Origin: CAVPEW01 sp050247895
Lineage (GTDB): Bacteria > Actinomycetota > Acidimicrobiia > Acidimicrobiales > VFJN01
Reading direction: 5' to 3'
NCBI GenBank assembly: GCA_050247895.1
Contig: JBFWTJ010000085.1
Location: 1 to 13,594, forward strand
DNA length: 13,594 nt
Every line of letters begins with the position of its first letter. The first letter of the stretch is position 1. The notes under the pieces were generated by a model that was not told the DNA's origin, did no database searches, and was given only the letters and a program-made list of their open reading frames with translations. Of the stretch, positions 1 to 12,499 are shown piece by piece. The position numbers were made by a program, and so were the translations under genes.

Positions 1-1
1 C

Positions 2-1624
2 GGCGGGAGCCTGCGGGCCATCCTCGACCGGGGCGTGCGCCTGACCCCGGCCCAGGCCCTGCTGGTCGGCCTGGAGGCCACCCGGGCCCTCGACGCCGCC
101 CACCGGCGGGGCTTCGTCCACCGGGACGTCAAGCCGGCCAACCTGCTCTTCGGCGACGACGGCCGGTTGCGCGTGGCCGACTTCGGCCTGGCCCGGGCGC
201 TGGCCGAGGCGGCCTGGACCGAGCCGCAGGGCGCGGTGCTGGGCACGGCCCGCTACGCGTCGCCCGAGCAGGCCCGGGGCGAGGCTGTCGACGGCCGGGC
301 CGACGTCTACGCGCTGGGCCTGGTCCTGATCGAGGCCGTCACCGGCTCGGTCCCCTTCGCCGCCGACACCACGATCGGCACGTTGATGGCCCGCGTCGGC
401 CACGACGTCGAGGTGCCCGAGGCCCTGGGCGGGTTGCGCCCGGCCCTGGAGCGGGCCGGCCGGTCCGACCCCGCCCGGCGGGTCGACGCCCGGGGGATGG
501 CCGCGGCGCTGATGGCCGCGGCGGGGACGATGGACCGGCCCGAGCCGCTGCCGCTGGCCGGCACGATGCCCGGTGGTCCCCTCGACGGGGGGATCGACCT
601 GCGCGACCGCACCACCCTGGGCCCCGGCCCCGAGGCACCGCCCGTGCCCGGGGGCACCGTCGGCCCCGACGCCGCGGACGACGGCGATCTGGTCGTGGCC
701 GACCCGTGGGCCGACGCCCCGGCTGCCGACGCCCCGCGCCGGCGGCGCCGGTGGCCGGTGGTGCTGGCCACCGTGGTGCTGGCCGCCGGCCTGGGCACCG
801 GGGCGGCGTGGGGCTGGAAGGTGACCCGCCCGCCCGAGCACGAGGTGCCCAACCTGGTGTCCCTCGACCTGGACCAGGCCCAGGGCCTGATCCAGGGGTT
901 CGGCTGGAAGATCGAGGTGACCCGGACCCGGCAGGACGAGACCGTGGCCGGCCAGGTCCTGTCCACGAACCCGGCCCGGGGCGAGGACCTGCGCGAGGGC
1001 GGGACGTTCGAGATCGTGGTGTCCGAGGGCTGGACGCTGGCCGCCGTGCCCACCGACCTGGTCGGCCGGACCGCCGAGGAGGCCGCCGCGGCGCTGACCG
1101 AGGCCGGCTTCGTCCCCCAGCCCTCCGAGGAGGCCAGCGAGGACGTCGAGGCCGGGCGGGTCATCTCGGTCCAGGAGGGCCTGGCCCCCGAGATGCCCAA
1201 GCAGACCGCGGTCAGCTACGCGGTGTCGACCGGTCCGGTGGCCCGCACCGTCCCGGGCGGCCTGGCCGGCGGGACGCCCGAGGCCGCGGCCCAGGCCCTC
1301 GAGGCGCTGCGGCTGGTGCCCCAGCGGGTCGACCAGTTCAGCGACACGGTCAAGGCCGGGACCGTCATCGGCACCCGTCCCGCCGCCGGCGAGCAGGTCG
1401 CCCGTGACGCGACCGTGCAGGTGCTGGTGTCCAAGGGGCCCGACGTGGTGAAGGTCCCGTCGGTCGCGGGCCGGTCGTTGGACCAGGCGGTGGCCACGCT
1501 CGAGGGGGCCGGCCTGACCGTCGGGGACCTGTTCGGCCCGGCCAAGGGCCAGCCGTTCCAGACCAGCCCGGAGGCGGGGTCGACCGTCCGGCGGGGCACC
1601 AAGGTCAACATCTACCTGCTCTGA
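2..1624 (+). CDS. PASTA-domain serine/threonine protein kinase (PknB-like), 5' end outside window
   Basis: This is the C-terminal part of a membrane Ser/Thr kinase that would phosphorylate cytoplasmic proteins in response to cell-wall fragments bound outside. The frame is open from base 2, so the start codon and the N-lobe with its ATP-binding lysine lie upstream; the GTG at 35 is internal. Counting from that GTG as residue 1: catalytic loop HRDVKPANLL (29-38, Asp31), DFG at 49-51, and GTARYASPEQA (70-80) as activation-loop end and P+1 region. A Pro/Gly/Asp-rich linker runs about 165-234, followed by an RRRRR stop-transfer and one membrane segment (about 240-261). Four extracellular PASTA repeats follow at about 269-331, 333-400, 403-468 and 470-529, the last ending at the stop codon. 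This is the PknB/Stk1 layout known to bind peptidoglycan or lipid II. No cell-wall genes are visible downstream. The family assignment is certain; the exact orthologue is not. Confidence 0.95.
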   Translation, partial: GGSLRAILDRGVRLTPAQALLVGLEATRALDAAHRRGFVHRDVKPANLLFGDDGRLRVADFGLARALAEAAWTEPQGAVLGTARYASPEQARGEAVDGRADVYALGLVLIEAVTGSVPFAADTTIGTLMARVGHDVEVPEALGGLRPALERAGRSDPARRVDARGMAAALMAAAGTMDRPEPLPLAGTMPGGPLDGGIDLRDRTTLGPGPEAPPVPGGTVGPDAADDGDLVVADPWADAPAADAPRRRRRWPVVLATVVLAAGLGTGAAWGWKVTRPPEHEVPNLVSLDLDQAQGLIQGFGWKIEVTRTRQDETVAGQVLSTNPARGEDLREGGTFEIVVSEGWTLAAVPTDLVGRTAEEAAAALTEAGFVPQPSEEASEDVEAGRVISVQEGLAPEMPKQTAVSYAVSTGPVARTVPGGLAGGTPEAAAQALEALRLVPQRVDQFSDTVKAGTVIGTRPAAGEQVARDATVQVLVSKGPDVVKVPSVAGRSLDQAVATLEGAGLTVGDLFGPAKGQPFQTSPEAGSTVRRGTKVNIYLL

Positions 1625-1639
1625 GGGGTGGCCGCGGTG

Positions 1640-1654
1640 GGCGCGTGCCGCGCC
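1640..1654 (+). terminator. GC-rich hairpin after the PASTA kinase
   Basis: GGCGCG and CGCGCC form a perfect 6-bp stem with a 3-nt loop, 15 nt after the kinase stop codon. There is no T-tract, so it would be a U-less (I-shaped) terminator at best, and hairpins this short also arise by chance in such GC-rich DNA. Confidence 0.3.
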
Positions 1655-1727
1655 GGGCCGACTTGACCGCCGGGTCCCCCCGACGACAGATTTCCCCGAT
1701 GTCCGCAGGTGGACGAAGGGCGCGGGG

Positions 1728-2585
1728 GTGAGCGTCGAGCGGCCGGCCGGCGGGTGGCTGGCCGATCGGGTCGTCGCCATCACCGGGGCCGGGCGGGGCA
1801 TCGGTCGCGCCCACGCCCTGTTCTTCGCCTCCGAGGGGGCGCGGGTCGTGGTCAACGACCTGGGGACCGAGGCCGACGAGGTCGTGGCCGAGATCGCCGC
1901 CGCGGGCGGCCGGGCGGTGGCCGTGCAGGGCGACGTGGCCACCTGGGACGGGGGCCGGGCGGTCGTCGACGGGGCCGTGGCCGCGTTCGGCCGGCTCGAC
2001 GCGCTGGTCAACAACGCCGGCTTCCTGCACGACCGGGCGTTGGTCCACATGGACGAGCACGAGTGGGACGAGGTGGTCGCCGTGCACCTCAAGGGCCACT
2101 TCGTGCCGACGCGGTGGGCCGCGGCCCACTGGCGGGAGCGGCACCGGGCCGGCGAGCCGGTGCGGGCCGCGCTGCTCCACACGTCGTCGACGTCGGGCCT
2201 GATCGGCAACCCGGGCCAGAGCAACTACGGCACGGCCAAGGCCGGCGTGGCCGCGTTCTCGATGATCTGCGCCCAGGAGCTGGGCCGCTACGGCGTGCGG
2301 TCGAACTGCCTGGTCCCGTCGGCCCGGACCCGGCTGACCGACTCGGCGCCGGGCCTGAGCGACGTGGTCGCCCCGCCGCGGGAGGGCTTCGACCCGTGGG
2401 ACCCGGCCAACGTGTCGCCGGTGGCGGCCTACCTGGCCTCGGAGGCGTGCACGATCACCGGGCGCACCTACTTCGTGCAGGGCGGCGTGGTGCGGGCCCT
2501 CCAGCCCTGGTCGATGGGCCCGTCCATCGAGGAGCCGGGCCGCTGGACGGTGGCGGGGCTGGCCCAGCACCTGGCCGAGATCTGA
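1728..2585 (+). CDS. SDR-family oxidoreductase, resembling the hydroxyacyl-CoA dehydrogenase unit of MFE-2 (HSD17B4)
   Basis: A cytosolic NAD(P)-dependent short-chain dehydrogenase of 285 residues. The Rossmann motif TGAGRGIG is at 19-26 and NNAG at 95-98. The catalytic residues are Ser154, Tyr167 and Lys171 (YGTAK). Asp44 in VVNDLG, at the end of the second strand, is the usual determinant of NAD over NADP preference. The Asn of the classical N-S-Y-K tetrad is replaced by His120 in VHLKG. From memory, VHL(K/R)G and VVNDLG also occur in the dehydrogenase domain of peroxisomal multifunctional enzyme 2 (17-beta-HSD type 4), so a (3R)-hydroxyacyl-CoA or hydroxysteroid substrate is the best guess. 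The GTG start at 1728 is preceded by a weak purine stretch (GAAGGG). An SCP2-domain gene faces it downstream, which fits a lipid role. The family is certain; the substrate is inference. Confidence 0.9.
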   Translation: MSVERPAGGWLADRVVAITGAGRGIGRAHALFFASEGARVVVNDLGTEADEVVAEIAAAGGRAVAVQGDVATWDGGRAVVDGAVAAFGRLDALVNNAGFLHDRALVHMDEHEWDEVVAVHLKGHFVPTRWAAAHWRERHRAGEPVRAALLHTSSTSGLIGNPGQSNYGTAKAGVAAFSMICAQELGRYGVRSNCLVPSARTRLTDSAPGLSDVVAPPREGFDPWDPANVSPVAAYLASEACTITGRTYFVQGGVVRALQPWSMGPSIEEPGRWTVAGLAQHLAEI

Positions 2586-2589
2586 GCCC

Positions 2590-2630
2590 CCCGGCCGGGC
2601 CCACCCGCGGTCACGGGTCGCGGGGCCGGG
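2590..2630 (+). terminator. Strong bulged hairpin after the SDR gene
   Basis: It starts 5 nt after the SDR stop. CCCGGCC (2590-2596) pairs with GGCCGGG (2624-2630), and CCGCG (2605-2609) pairs with CGCGG (2619-2623). The right strand is thus 12 contiguous paired bases, while the left carries an 8-nt bulge. No T-tract follows. It is a likely U-less terminator for the plus-strand SDR transcript, placed before the convergent SCP2 gene. Confidence 0.4.
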
Positions 2631-2647
2631 AGTACCCTTCGGCGGTG

Positions 2648-2724
2648 CCCGGCCGGTTGGGGCGGTGCGCCGGACGTGGTGATCCCCAGCCACCACGATG
2701 AGGCCGCCGCCCCAACCGGCCGGG
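2648..2724. repeat. Compound inverted repeat: perfect 18-bp arms enclosing a second perfect 7-bp hairpin
   Basis: The arm 2648-2665 (CCCGGCCGGTTGGGGCGG) is the exact reverse complement of 2707-2724. Inside it, CGTGGTG (2675-2681) is the exact reverse complement of CACCACG (2691-2697), with a 9-nt loop. In addition, CCGGACG (2670-2676) can pair with CGTCCGG (2729-2735) beyond the outer arm, which would give an H-type pseudoknot topology. The element lies between the convergent stops of the SDR (2585) and SCP2 (2760) genes, only 36 nt past the SCP2 stop. A bidirectional terminator is the simplest reading; a dispersed REP-like element or a structured 3' RNA are alternatives. Confidence 0.85.
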
Positions 2725-2759
2725 TGCGCGTCCGGCTGGGCGCCGACGGCCTGGGGCGG

Positions 2760-3167
2760 CTACTCGGTCAGGTCGCGGATGCGCTGGGCGGCCTCGGCCT
2801 GGAGGGGGTCGGGCGTCCCGCTCTGCATGGCCACCATGAGCTTGCTCATGTCGCCCTGGACCTTGATCTTGCCGGCCATGAACGCCTGCATCCCGGCCTG
2901 GGGGTTGCCGTCGACGATGATCGCCTTGGCCGTGTCGTAGTCGAGGGTGACGGTGACGTCGGGGTCCTCGAGGTGGCCCAGGTCGAGCTCGACGGTCCCC
3001 CCGGAGGTGTCCATGTGGGCGTCGATCGTGCCCTCGCCGAACGGGACGTCGGTCACGACCTGGTTCATGCGGAGCTGGTGGGCCGGCGGGTCGGTCCGCC
3101 CCCGGTACTCCTCGCGGACCTCGCGCACCGCGGCCACCCACTCGTCGGACAGGAACTTGAAGGCCAT
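2760..3167 (-). CDS. SCP2 sterol-binding-domain protein (lipid carrier)
   Basis: A stand-alone SCP2-type protein of 135 residues, about one domain long. These bind sterols, fatty acids or acyl-CoAs in a hydrophobic tunnel and act in the cytosol. Typical signatures are an amphipathic N-terminal helix (LSDEWVAAVREVREEYRG, 6-23), alternating beta strands (about 46-76), the DYDTAKAIIVDGNP turn (77-90) and the hallmark AFMAGKIKVQGDMSKLM (95-111). No signal peptide is visible. The start at 3167 is supported by AGGGAGGAG a few bases upstream on the minus strand. It is convergent with the SDR gene and divergent from the hydrolase. SCP2 forms the C-terminal domain of eukaryotic MFE-2, whose dehydrogenase domain the neighbouring SDR resembles. 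The fold assignment is secure; the natural ligand is unknown. Confidence 0.93.
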   Translation of the reverse strand: MAFKFLSDEWVAAVREVREEYRGRTDPPAHQLRMNQVVTDVPFGEGTIDAHMDTSGGTVELDLGHLEDPDVTVTLDYDTAKAIIVDGNPQAGMQAFMAGKIKVQGDMSKLMVAMQSGTPDPLQAEAAQRIRDLTE

Positions 3168-3289
3168 GCGGCTCCTCCCTGGTGTCGGTCGCGCCCGGGT
3201 CGGTCTCCGGCGCTCGGGGCGCCGCCGGCAAGGTAGCCCACGGCCCGGCCGCGCCCGGGGGCCGACGGTCGGCGGGTGCGGTCCGGCGG

Positions 3290-3301
3290 TAGCTTCCGCC
3301 C
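3290..3301 (+). promoter_or_regulatory. -10 element TAGCTT with leaderless spacing to the hydrolase ATG
   Basis: TAGCTT (3290-3295) fits the actinobacterial TANNNT -10 and ends exactly 6 nt before the ATG at 3302, which would place the transcription start on the A of the start codon. No Shine-Dalgarno is present. No convincing -35 was found. The ilvD gene has almost the same 15-base arrangement. Confidence 0.5.
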
Positions 3302-4090
3302 ATGACCCGCACGCCCGCCGACGACGCCCACCCCGTGCTCCCCGGTTGCGAGGCTTGGTCGTCGCCCGCAGGTGGTCCCCACGGCTTCCTCGTGCTGCAC
3401 GGCTTCACCGGCAACCCGCTGTCGGTCCGGCCGCTGGCCGAGGCCCTCGCCGCGGCCGGCTTCGTGGTGGAGATGCCCCGGTTGCCCGGCCACGGGACCC
3501 ACCCCGACGACCTGGCCCTGACGACCTGGGACGACTGGCGGGCCGAGGCCGAGGCGGGGCTGGCCCGGCTGCGGGCCCGGTGCCCGGACGGCCGGGTGGT
3601 CGTCGGGGGCCTGTCGGTCGGCGGGGCGCTCGCCTGCGCGCTGGCCTCGGCCCACCCCGACCTGGCCGGCGTGGTGGCCGTCAACTCGCCGATGGCGGTG
3701 CCCGAGGGCCTCGACGACCTGATCCGCCAGCTGGTCGAGGAGGGGGTGGACACGATCGACGGCGTCGCCGGTGACATCGCCGATCCCGAGGTCGGCGAGA
3801 CCCACTCCTACGGCCGGATGCCGGCGAGCGCCCTGCTGAGCCTGCTGGACGCGGCCGAGGGCCTGCGGGCCGGCCTGCCGGCGATCACCGTGCCCGTGCT
3901 GGTGGCCACCAGCCGGCAGGACCACGTGATCTCACCGGGCGACGGCGACGTGCTCGCCGCCGCGGTGTCGGGTCCGGTGGAGCGGTTGTGGCTCGAGCGC
4001 AGCTACCACGTGGCCACCCTCGACTTCGACCGCGACGAGCTGGTCGCGGCGGCGGTGGCCTTCGCCGAGAAGGTCGTGGCCACGGCCTGA
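3302..4090 (+). CDS. Alpha/beta hydrolase, Est30/monoacylglycerol-lipase-like carboxylesterase
   Basis: A predicted cytosolic serine esterase of 262 residues that would cleave short carboxylic or monoacylglycerol esters. The oxyanion-hole motif HGFTGNP is at 33-39. The nucleophile elbow GLSVGG (103-108) gives Ser105. The acid is Asp207 in SRQDHVI, and the base is His236 in RSYHVATLD. The MPRLPGHGTHPDDL stretch (58-71) and a short cap region resemble the Geobacillus Est30 family. No signal peptide is present. The ATG at 3302 has no Shine-Dalgarno but follows a TANNNT element by 6 nt. The gene is divergent from SCP2 across 134 bp and ends directly before a large hairpin, so it is probably monocistronic. 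The triad is complete; the physiological substrate cannot be read from the sequence. Confidence 0.92.
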   Translation: MTRTPADDAHPVLPGCEAWSSPAGGPHGFLVLHGFTGNPLSVRPLAEALAAAGFVVEMPRLPGHGTHPDDLALTTWDDWRAEAEAGLARLRARCPDGRVVVGGLSVGGALACALASAHPDLAGVVAVNSPMAVPEGLDDLIRQLVEEGVDTIDGVAGDIADPEVGETHSYGRMPASALLSLLDAAEGLRAGLPAITVPVLVATSRQDHVISPGDGDVLAAAVSGPVERLWLERSYHVATLDFDRDELVAAAVAFAEKVVATA

Positions 4091-4122
4091 CCGCCCCGGG
4101 CCGGGATCCCGGGCCCGGGCGG
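4091..4122 (+). terminator. Long hairpin directly after the hydrolase stop
   Basis: It begins on the base after the TGA. CCG, CCCGGG and CCGG on the left pair with CCGG, CCCGGG and CGG on the right, around a GATC loop. This makes 13 bp with two single-base bulges (4094 and 4113). There is no T-tract. It ends 8 nt before the gatC -10 element and would separate the hydrolase from the gat operon. Confidence 0.5.
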
Positions 4123-4130
4123 GGCCCCTC

Positions 4131-4136
4131 TACGAT
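4131..4136 (+). promoter_or_regulatory. -10-like TACGAT upstream of gatC
   Basis: TACGAT fits TANNNT and ends 9 nt before the gatC ATG at 4146, so transcription would begin about 2-3 nt before the start codon. No Shine-Dalgarno precedes gatC. No -35 was recognised. Confidence 0.4.
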
Positions 4137-4145
4137 GGCCCGCCT

Positions 4146-4441
4146 ATGGCTTCGATCTCCCGCGACGACGTCGCGCACGTGGCGAAGCTGGCCCGCCTCG
4201 AGCTGAGCGACGACGAGCTCGAGACCTTCACCGGCCAGCTCGCCGCGGTCCTCGGCCACGCGGCGGACGTCGAGGCGCTCGACGTCGCCGACGTGGAGCC
4301 GACCTCGCACCCCTACGAGCTGCGCAACGTCCTGCGCCCCGACGAGGTGGACCCGGCCGACGTGCGGGCCGAGGTCCTGGCCGCGGCGCCCGCGGCCGAG
4401 GCCGGCATGTTCCGGGTGCCCCCGGTGCTGGGGGAGGAACC

Positions 4442-4445
<4 letters not shown>
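4146..4445 (+). CDS. gatC: Glutamyl/aspartyl-tRNA amidotransferase subunit C
   Basis: The small 99-residue subunit of the GatCAB amidotransferase, a strand-like linker that wraps around GatA and GatB and stabilises the complex. It begins with the family signature ISRDDVAHVAKLARLELSDD (4-23). The central TGQLAAVLGHAADVEAL (29-45) and SHPYELRNVLRPDEV (54-68) segments, and a C-terminal MFRVPPVL, are all typical. Length is normal for the family. The start is set by the conserved N-terminus; there is no Shine-Dalgarno, and a TANNNT element lies 9 nt upstream. It is the first gene of the operon, and its TGA overlaps the GTG of gatA by 4 bases (GTGA), so translation of the two is probably coupled. 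Confidence 0.97.
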
Positions 4446-5856
<1,411 letters not shown>

Positions 5857-5860
<4 letters not shown>

Positions 5861-7299
5861 GCACGTCGACGCTGCCCGACGGCTGGGAGCTGGTGGTGGG
5901 CCTGGAGGTCCACTGCGAGCTGGCCACCGCGACCAAGCTGTTCTGCGGGTGCCCGAACCGGTTCGGCGACGAGCCCAACGTGAACACCTGCCCGGTGTGC
6001 CTGGGCCTGCCCGGTTCGCTGCCCGTGCTCAACGCCGGGGCGGTGGAGCTGGCCATGCGGCTGGGCCGGGCGCTGGGCTGCGAGGTGCGCACGTCGGTCT
6101 TCGCCCGGAAGAATTACTTCTACCCGGACATGCCCAAGGACTACCAGGTCAGCCAGTACGACCTGCCGACCAACGTCGACGGTGCCCTGGAGCTCCCGTC
6201 GGGCAAGCGGATCGGCATCGAGCGGGCCCACATCGAGGAGGACACCGGCAAGTCGACCCACGTGGGCGGCGGCGGCCGCATCCACGACGCCGGCTACAGC
6301 CTGGTCGACTACAACCGCTCGGGCGTCCCCCTGGTGGAGATCGTGTCCCGGCCCGACCTGGCCGATGCCGAGGAGGCCAAGGCCTACGTGGCCGAGCTGC
6401 GCGCCGTGCTGCTGGCCACGGGTGCGTCGGACGCCAAGATGGAGGAGGGCTCGCTGCGGGTCGACGCCAACGTGTCGGTCCGCCGGCCGGGCGAGCCGCT
6501 CGGCACCCGGTGCGAGATCAAGAACCTCAACTCGCTGCGGTCGCTGGGCCGGGCCATCGACTACGAGGCCCAGCGCCAGGTCGACCTCATCACCGGCGGC
6601 GAGGCGGTGCGCCAGGAGACCCGCCACTGGGACGAGTCGACGGGGCGGACCGGCACGCTGCGGGTCAAGGAGGAGGCGGAGGACTACCGCTACTTCCCCG
6701 AGCCCGACCTGGTGCCCCTGGTGCCCGACGCGGCGTGGATCGAGCGGATCGACGCCACGCTGCCGGTCCTTCCCTCGGCGCGGCGAGCCGCGCTGGCCGC
6801 GGCGGCCGGCGTGGCGGCGTCGGTGCCGGCGGTGGCCATCGCGGTCGAGCGCGACCTCGACCACCTGGCGCTGGCCGCGGTCGAGCGGGGTGCGGACCCG
6901 TCCCGGGTGCTGACCCACGTCGAGCACAACCTGGCCGTGGAGGGGGCGGCGTCGCTCGACCCGACCCTGCTGGCCGAGCTGGTCCGCATGGAGACCTCGG
7001 GCGAGCTGACCGCGACCCAGGCCAAGCAGGTCCTGGCCGAGGTGGTGGCCACGGGGGCGCCGCCGGCCGAGGTGGCCCGGGCCCGGGGCTTCGAGGCGAT
7101 GGACGCGGGAGCCCTGGAGGGGGTGCTGGACGAGGTCCTGGCGGCCAACCCGGCCGAGTGGGAGTCCTTCCGCACCGGCGACGACAAGGCCCGGGGCAAG
7201 CTCACCGGCTTCTTCGTCGGCCAGGTCATGAAGGCGACGAGCGGCCAGGCCGACGGCAAGGCCGTAACCGCGCTCCTGCGCACCCGGGCCGGCCTCTAG
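5857..7299 (+). CDS. gatB: Aspartyl/glutamyl-tRNA amidotransferase subunit B
   Basis: The 480-residue kinase/amidotransferase subunit. It activates the carboxylate of tRNA-bound Glu or Asp with ATP and transfers ammonia from GatA. GLEVH is at 15-19. The zinc-site cysteines Cys30, Cys32, Cys45 and Cys48 (CGC then CPVC) are all present. KNYFYPDMPKDYQVSQYD (85-102) and the signature DYNRSGVPLVEIVSRPD (151-167) follow. The C-terminal third is the helical GatB/YqeY tRNA-binding domain, ending GKLTGFFVGQVMKAT. The true start is the GTG at 5857, which overlaps the gatA stop by 4 bases and has GGAGGTGG about 7 nt upstream. The same frame is open back to 4672, inside gatA, but that part is not coding. 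Last gene of the gat operon; a hairpin follows. Confidence 0.98.
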
Positions 7300-7305
7300 G
7301 CCCCC

Positions 7306-7333
7306 TCCGGCGCGGCCCGTGGGCCTGCGCGGA
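7306..7333 (+). terminator. Bulged hairpin after gatB
   Basis: It lies 6 nt after the gatB stop. TCC, GCGC and GGCC on the left pair with GGCC, GCGC and GGA on the right around a CGTG tetraloop. This gives 11 bp with single-base bulges at 7309 and 7326. No T-tract follows, so it is a candidate U-less terminator for the gat operon. Confidence 0.45.
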
Positions 7334-7522
7334 GCCCGCGTCCGGCCGGCAGGTCCGGTCCGACCCCCGGCTGCCCGGGCCGGCAACTGCACGAGTCCTC
7401 GGGAGGCCGTGCCGCCTCGGTGAGGGCCACGTCGTCGCCCCGCGCCCACGTCGGGCGAGGGACCTGCCAGCATGTCGCCGCGTCCCGGCCACAGCAGGAG
7501 CCGGGCGTCGGGAGGTGCGGCG
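7334..7522. other. Intergenic region between the gat operon and the hybrid kinase
   Basis: About 190 bp with no gene I can support. It contains GAGGC (7403-7407) and GCCTC (7414-7418) as a 5-bp hairpin, two copies of CCTCGG (7397 and 7415) and GCCGGC palindromes, all compatible with chance in GC-rich DNA. I see no convincing -10/-35 pair, although the kinase promoter should lie here. GGGAGG (7510-7515) is the kinase ribosome binding site. Confidence 0.5.
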
Positions 7523-10642
<3,120 letters not shown>

Positions 10643-10663
10643 CCGTCCCCCGGCCGAGGTCGT

Positions 10664-10680
10664 TCGGGCGTGTCGCCCGG
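10664..10680 (+). terminator. Hairpin after the hybrid kinase
   Basis: CGGGCG (10665-10670) and CGCCCG (10674-10679) form a perfect 6-bp stem with a TGT loop, plus an outer T-G wobble, 21 nt after the stop. It is followed by TTGCTC but no T-tract. It separates the kinase from the ilvD promoter. Confidence 0.4.
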
Positions 10681-10705
10681 TTGCTCGTGGTCGGGCTCTC
10701 GGACC

Positions 10706-10717
10706 TAGCCTTCGCCC
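10706..10717 (+). promoter_or_regulatory. -10 element TAGCCT with leaderless spacing to the ilvD ATG
   Basis: TAGCCT (10706-10711) fits TANNNT and ends exactly 6 nt before the ATG at 10718, predicting a leaderless mRNA. No Shine-Dalgarno is present. TTGCTC (10681-10686) is a possible -35, but at a long 19-bp spacing. The stretch to the ATG closely matches that before the hydrolase gene at 3290. Confidence 0.5.
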
Positions 10718-12415
<1,698 letters not shown>

Positions 12416-12429
12416 CATCTCGGACAATC

Positions 12430-12450
12430 GGCCCAAGGGCCACATCTTTT
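12430..12450 (+). terminator. Short hairpin with T-run after ilvD
   Basis: GGCC-CAAG-GGCC (12430-12441) is followed after a few bases by TCTTTT (12445-12450), the one hairpin in the window with a T-run behind it. It lies 14 nt after the ilvD stop. The stem is only 4-5 bp, so its strength is doubtful. Confidence 0.4.
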
Positions 12451-12463
12451 CGCTCGGATCCCC

Positions 12464-12499
12464 TTGTCCGTCCGGGGACGTCTGCCTACGTTCGGTCAG
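12464..12499 (+). promoter_or_regulatory. -35/-10 promoter pair with leaderless spacing to the ATG at 12500
   Basis: TTGTCC (12464-12469) and TACGTT (12487-12492) are separated by exactly 17 bp. The -10 fits TANNNT and ends 7 nt before the ATG at 12500. No Shine-Dalgarno is present, so the transcript is predicted to start at or one base before the start codon. It is the best two-box promoter in the window. Confidence 0.5.

Noticed and set aside
1663..1692. TTGACC (1663-1668) as a -35 for the SDR gene
   Set aside because: A good -35, but the sequence 17-18 bp downstream (ACAGAT or CAGATT) does not fit TANNNT, so the pair was not called.
3230..3235. TACCTT on the minus strand as a -10 for the SCP2 gene
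   Set aside because: It fits TANNNT but has no -35 and lies over 60 bp from the start codon; one loose hexamer is not enough.
7472..7522. Earlier in-frame ATG at 7472 as the hybrid kinase start
   Set aside because: No Shine-Dalgarno precedes it and the extra 17 residues are Arg/Ser/Pro-rich; ATG 7523 has GGGAGG at proper distance.
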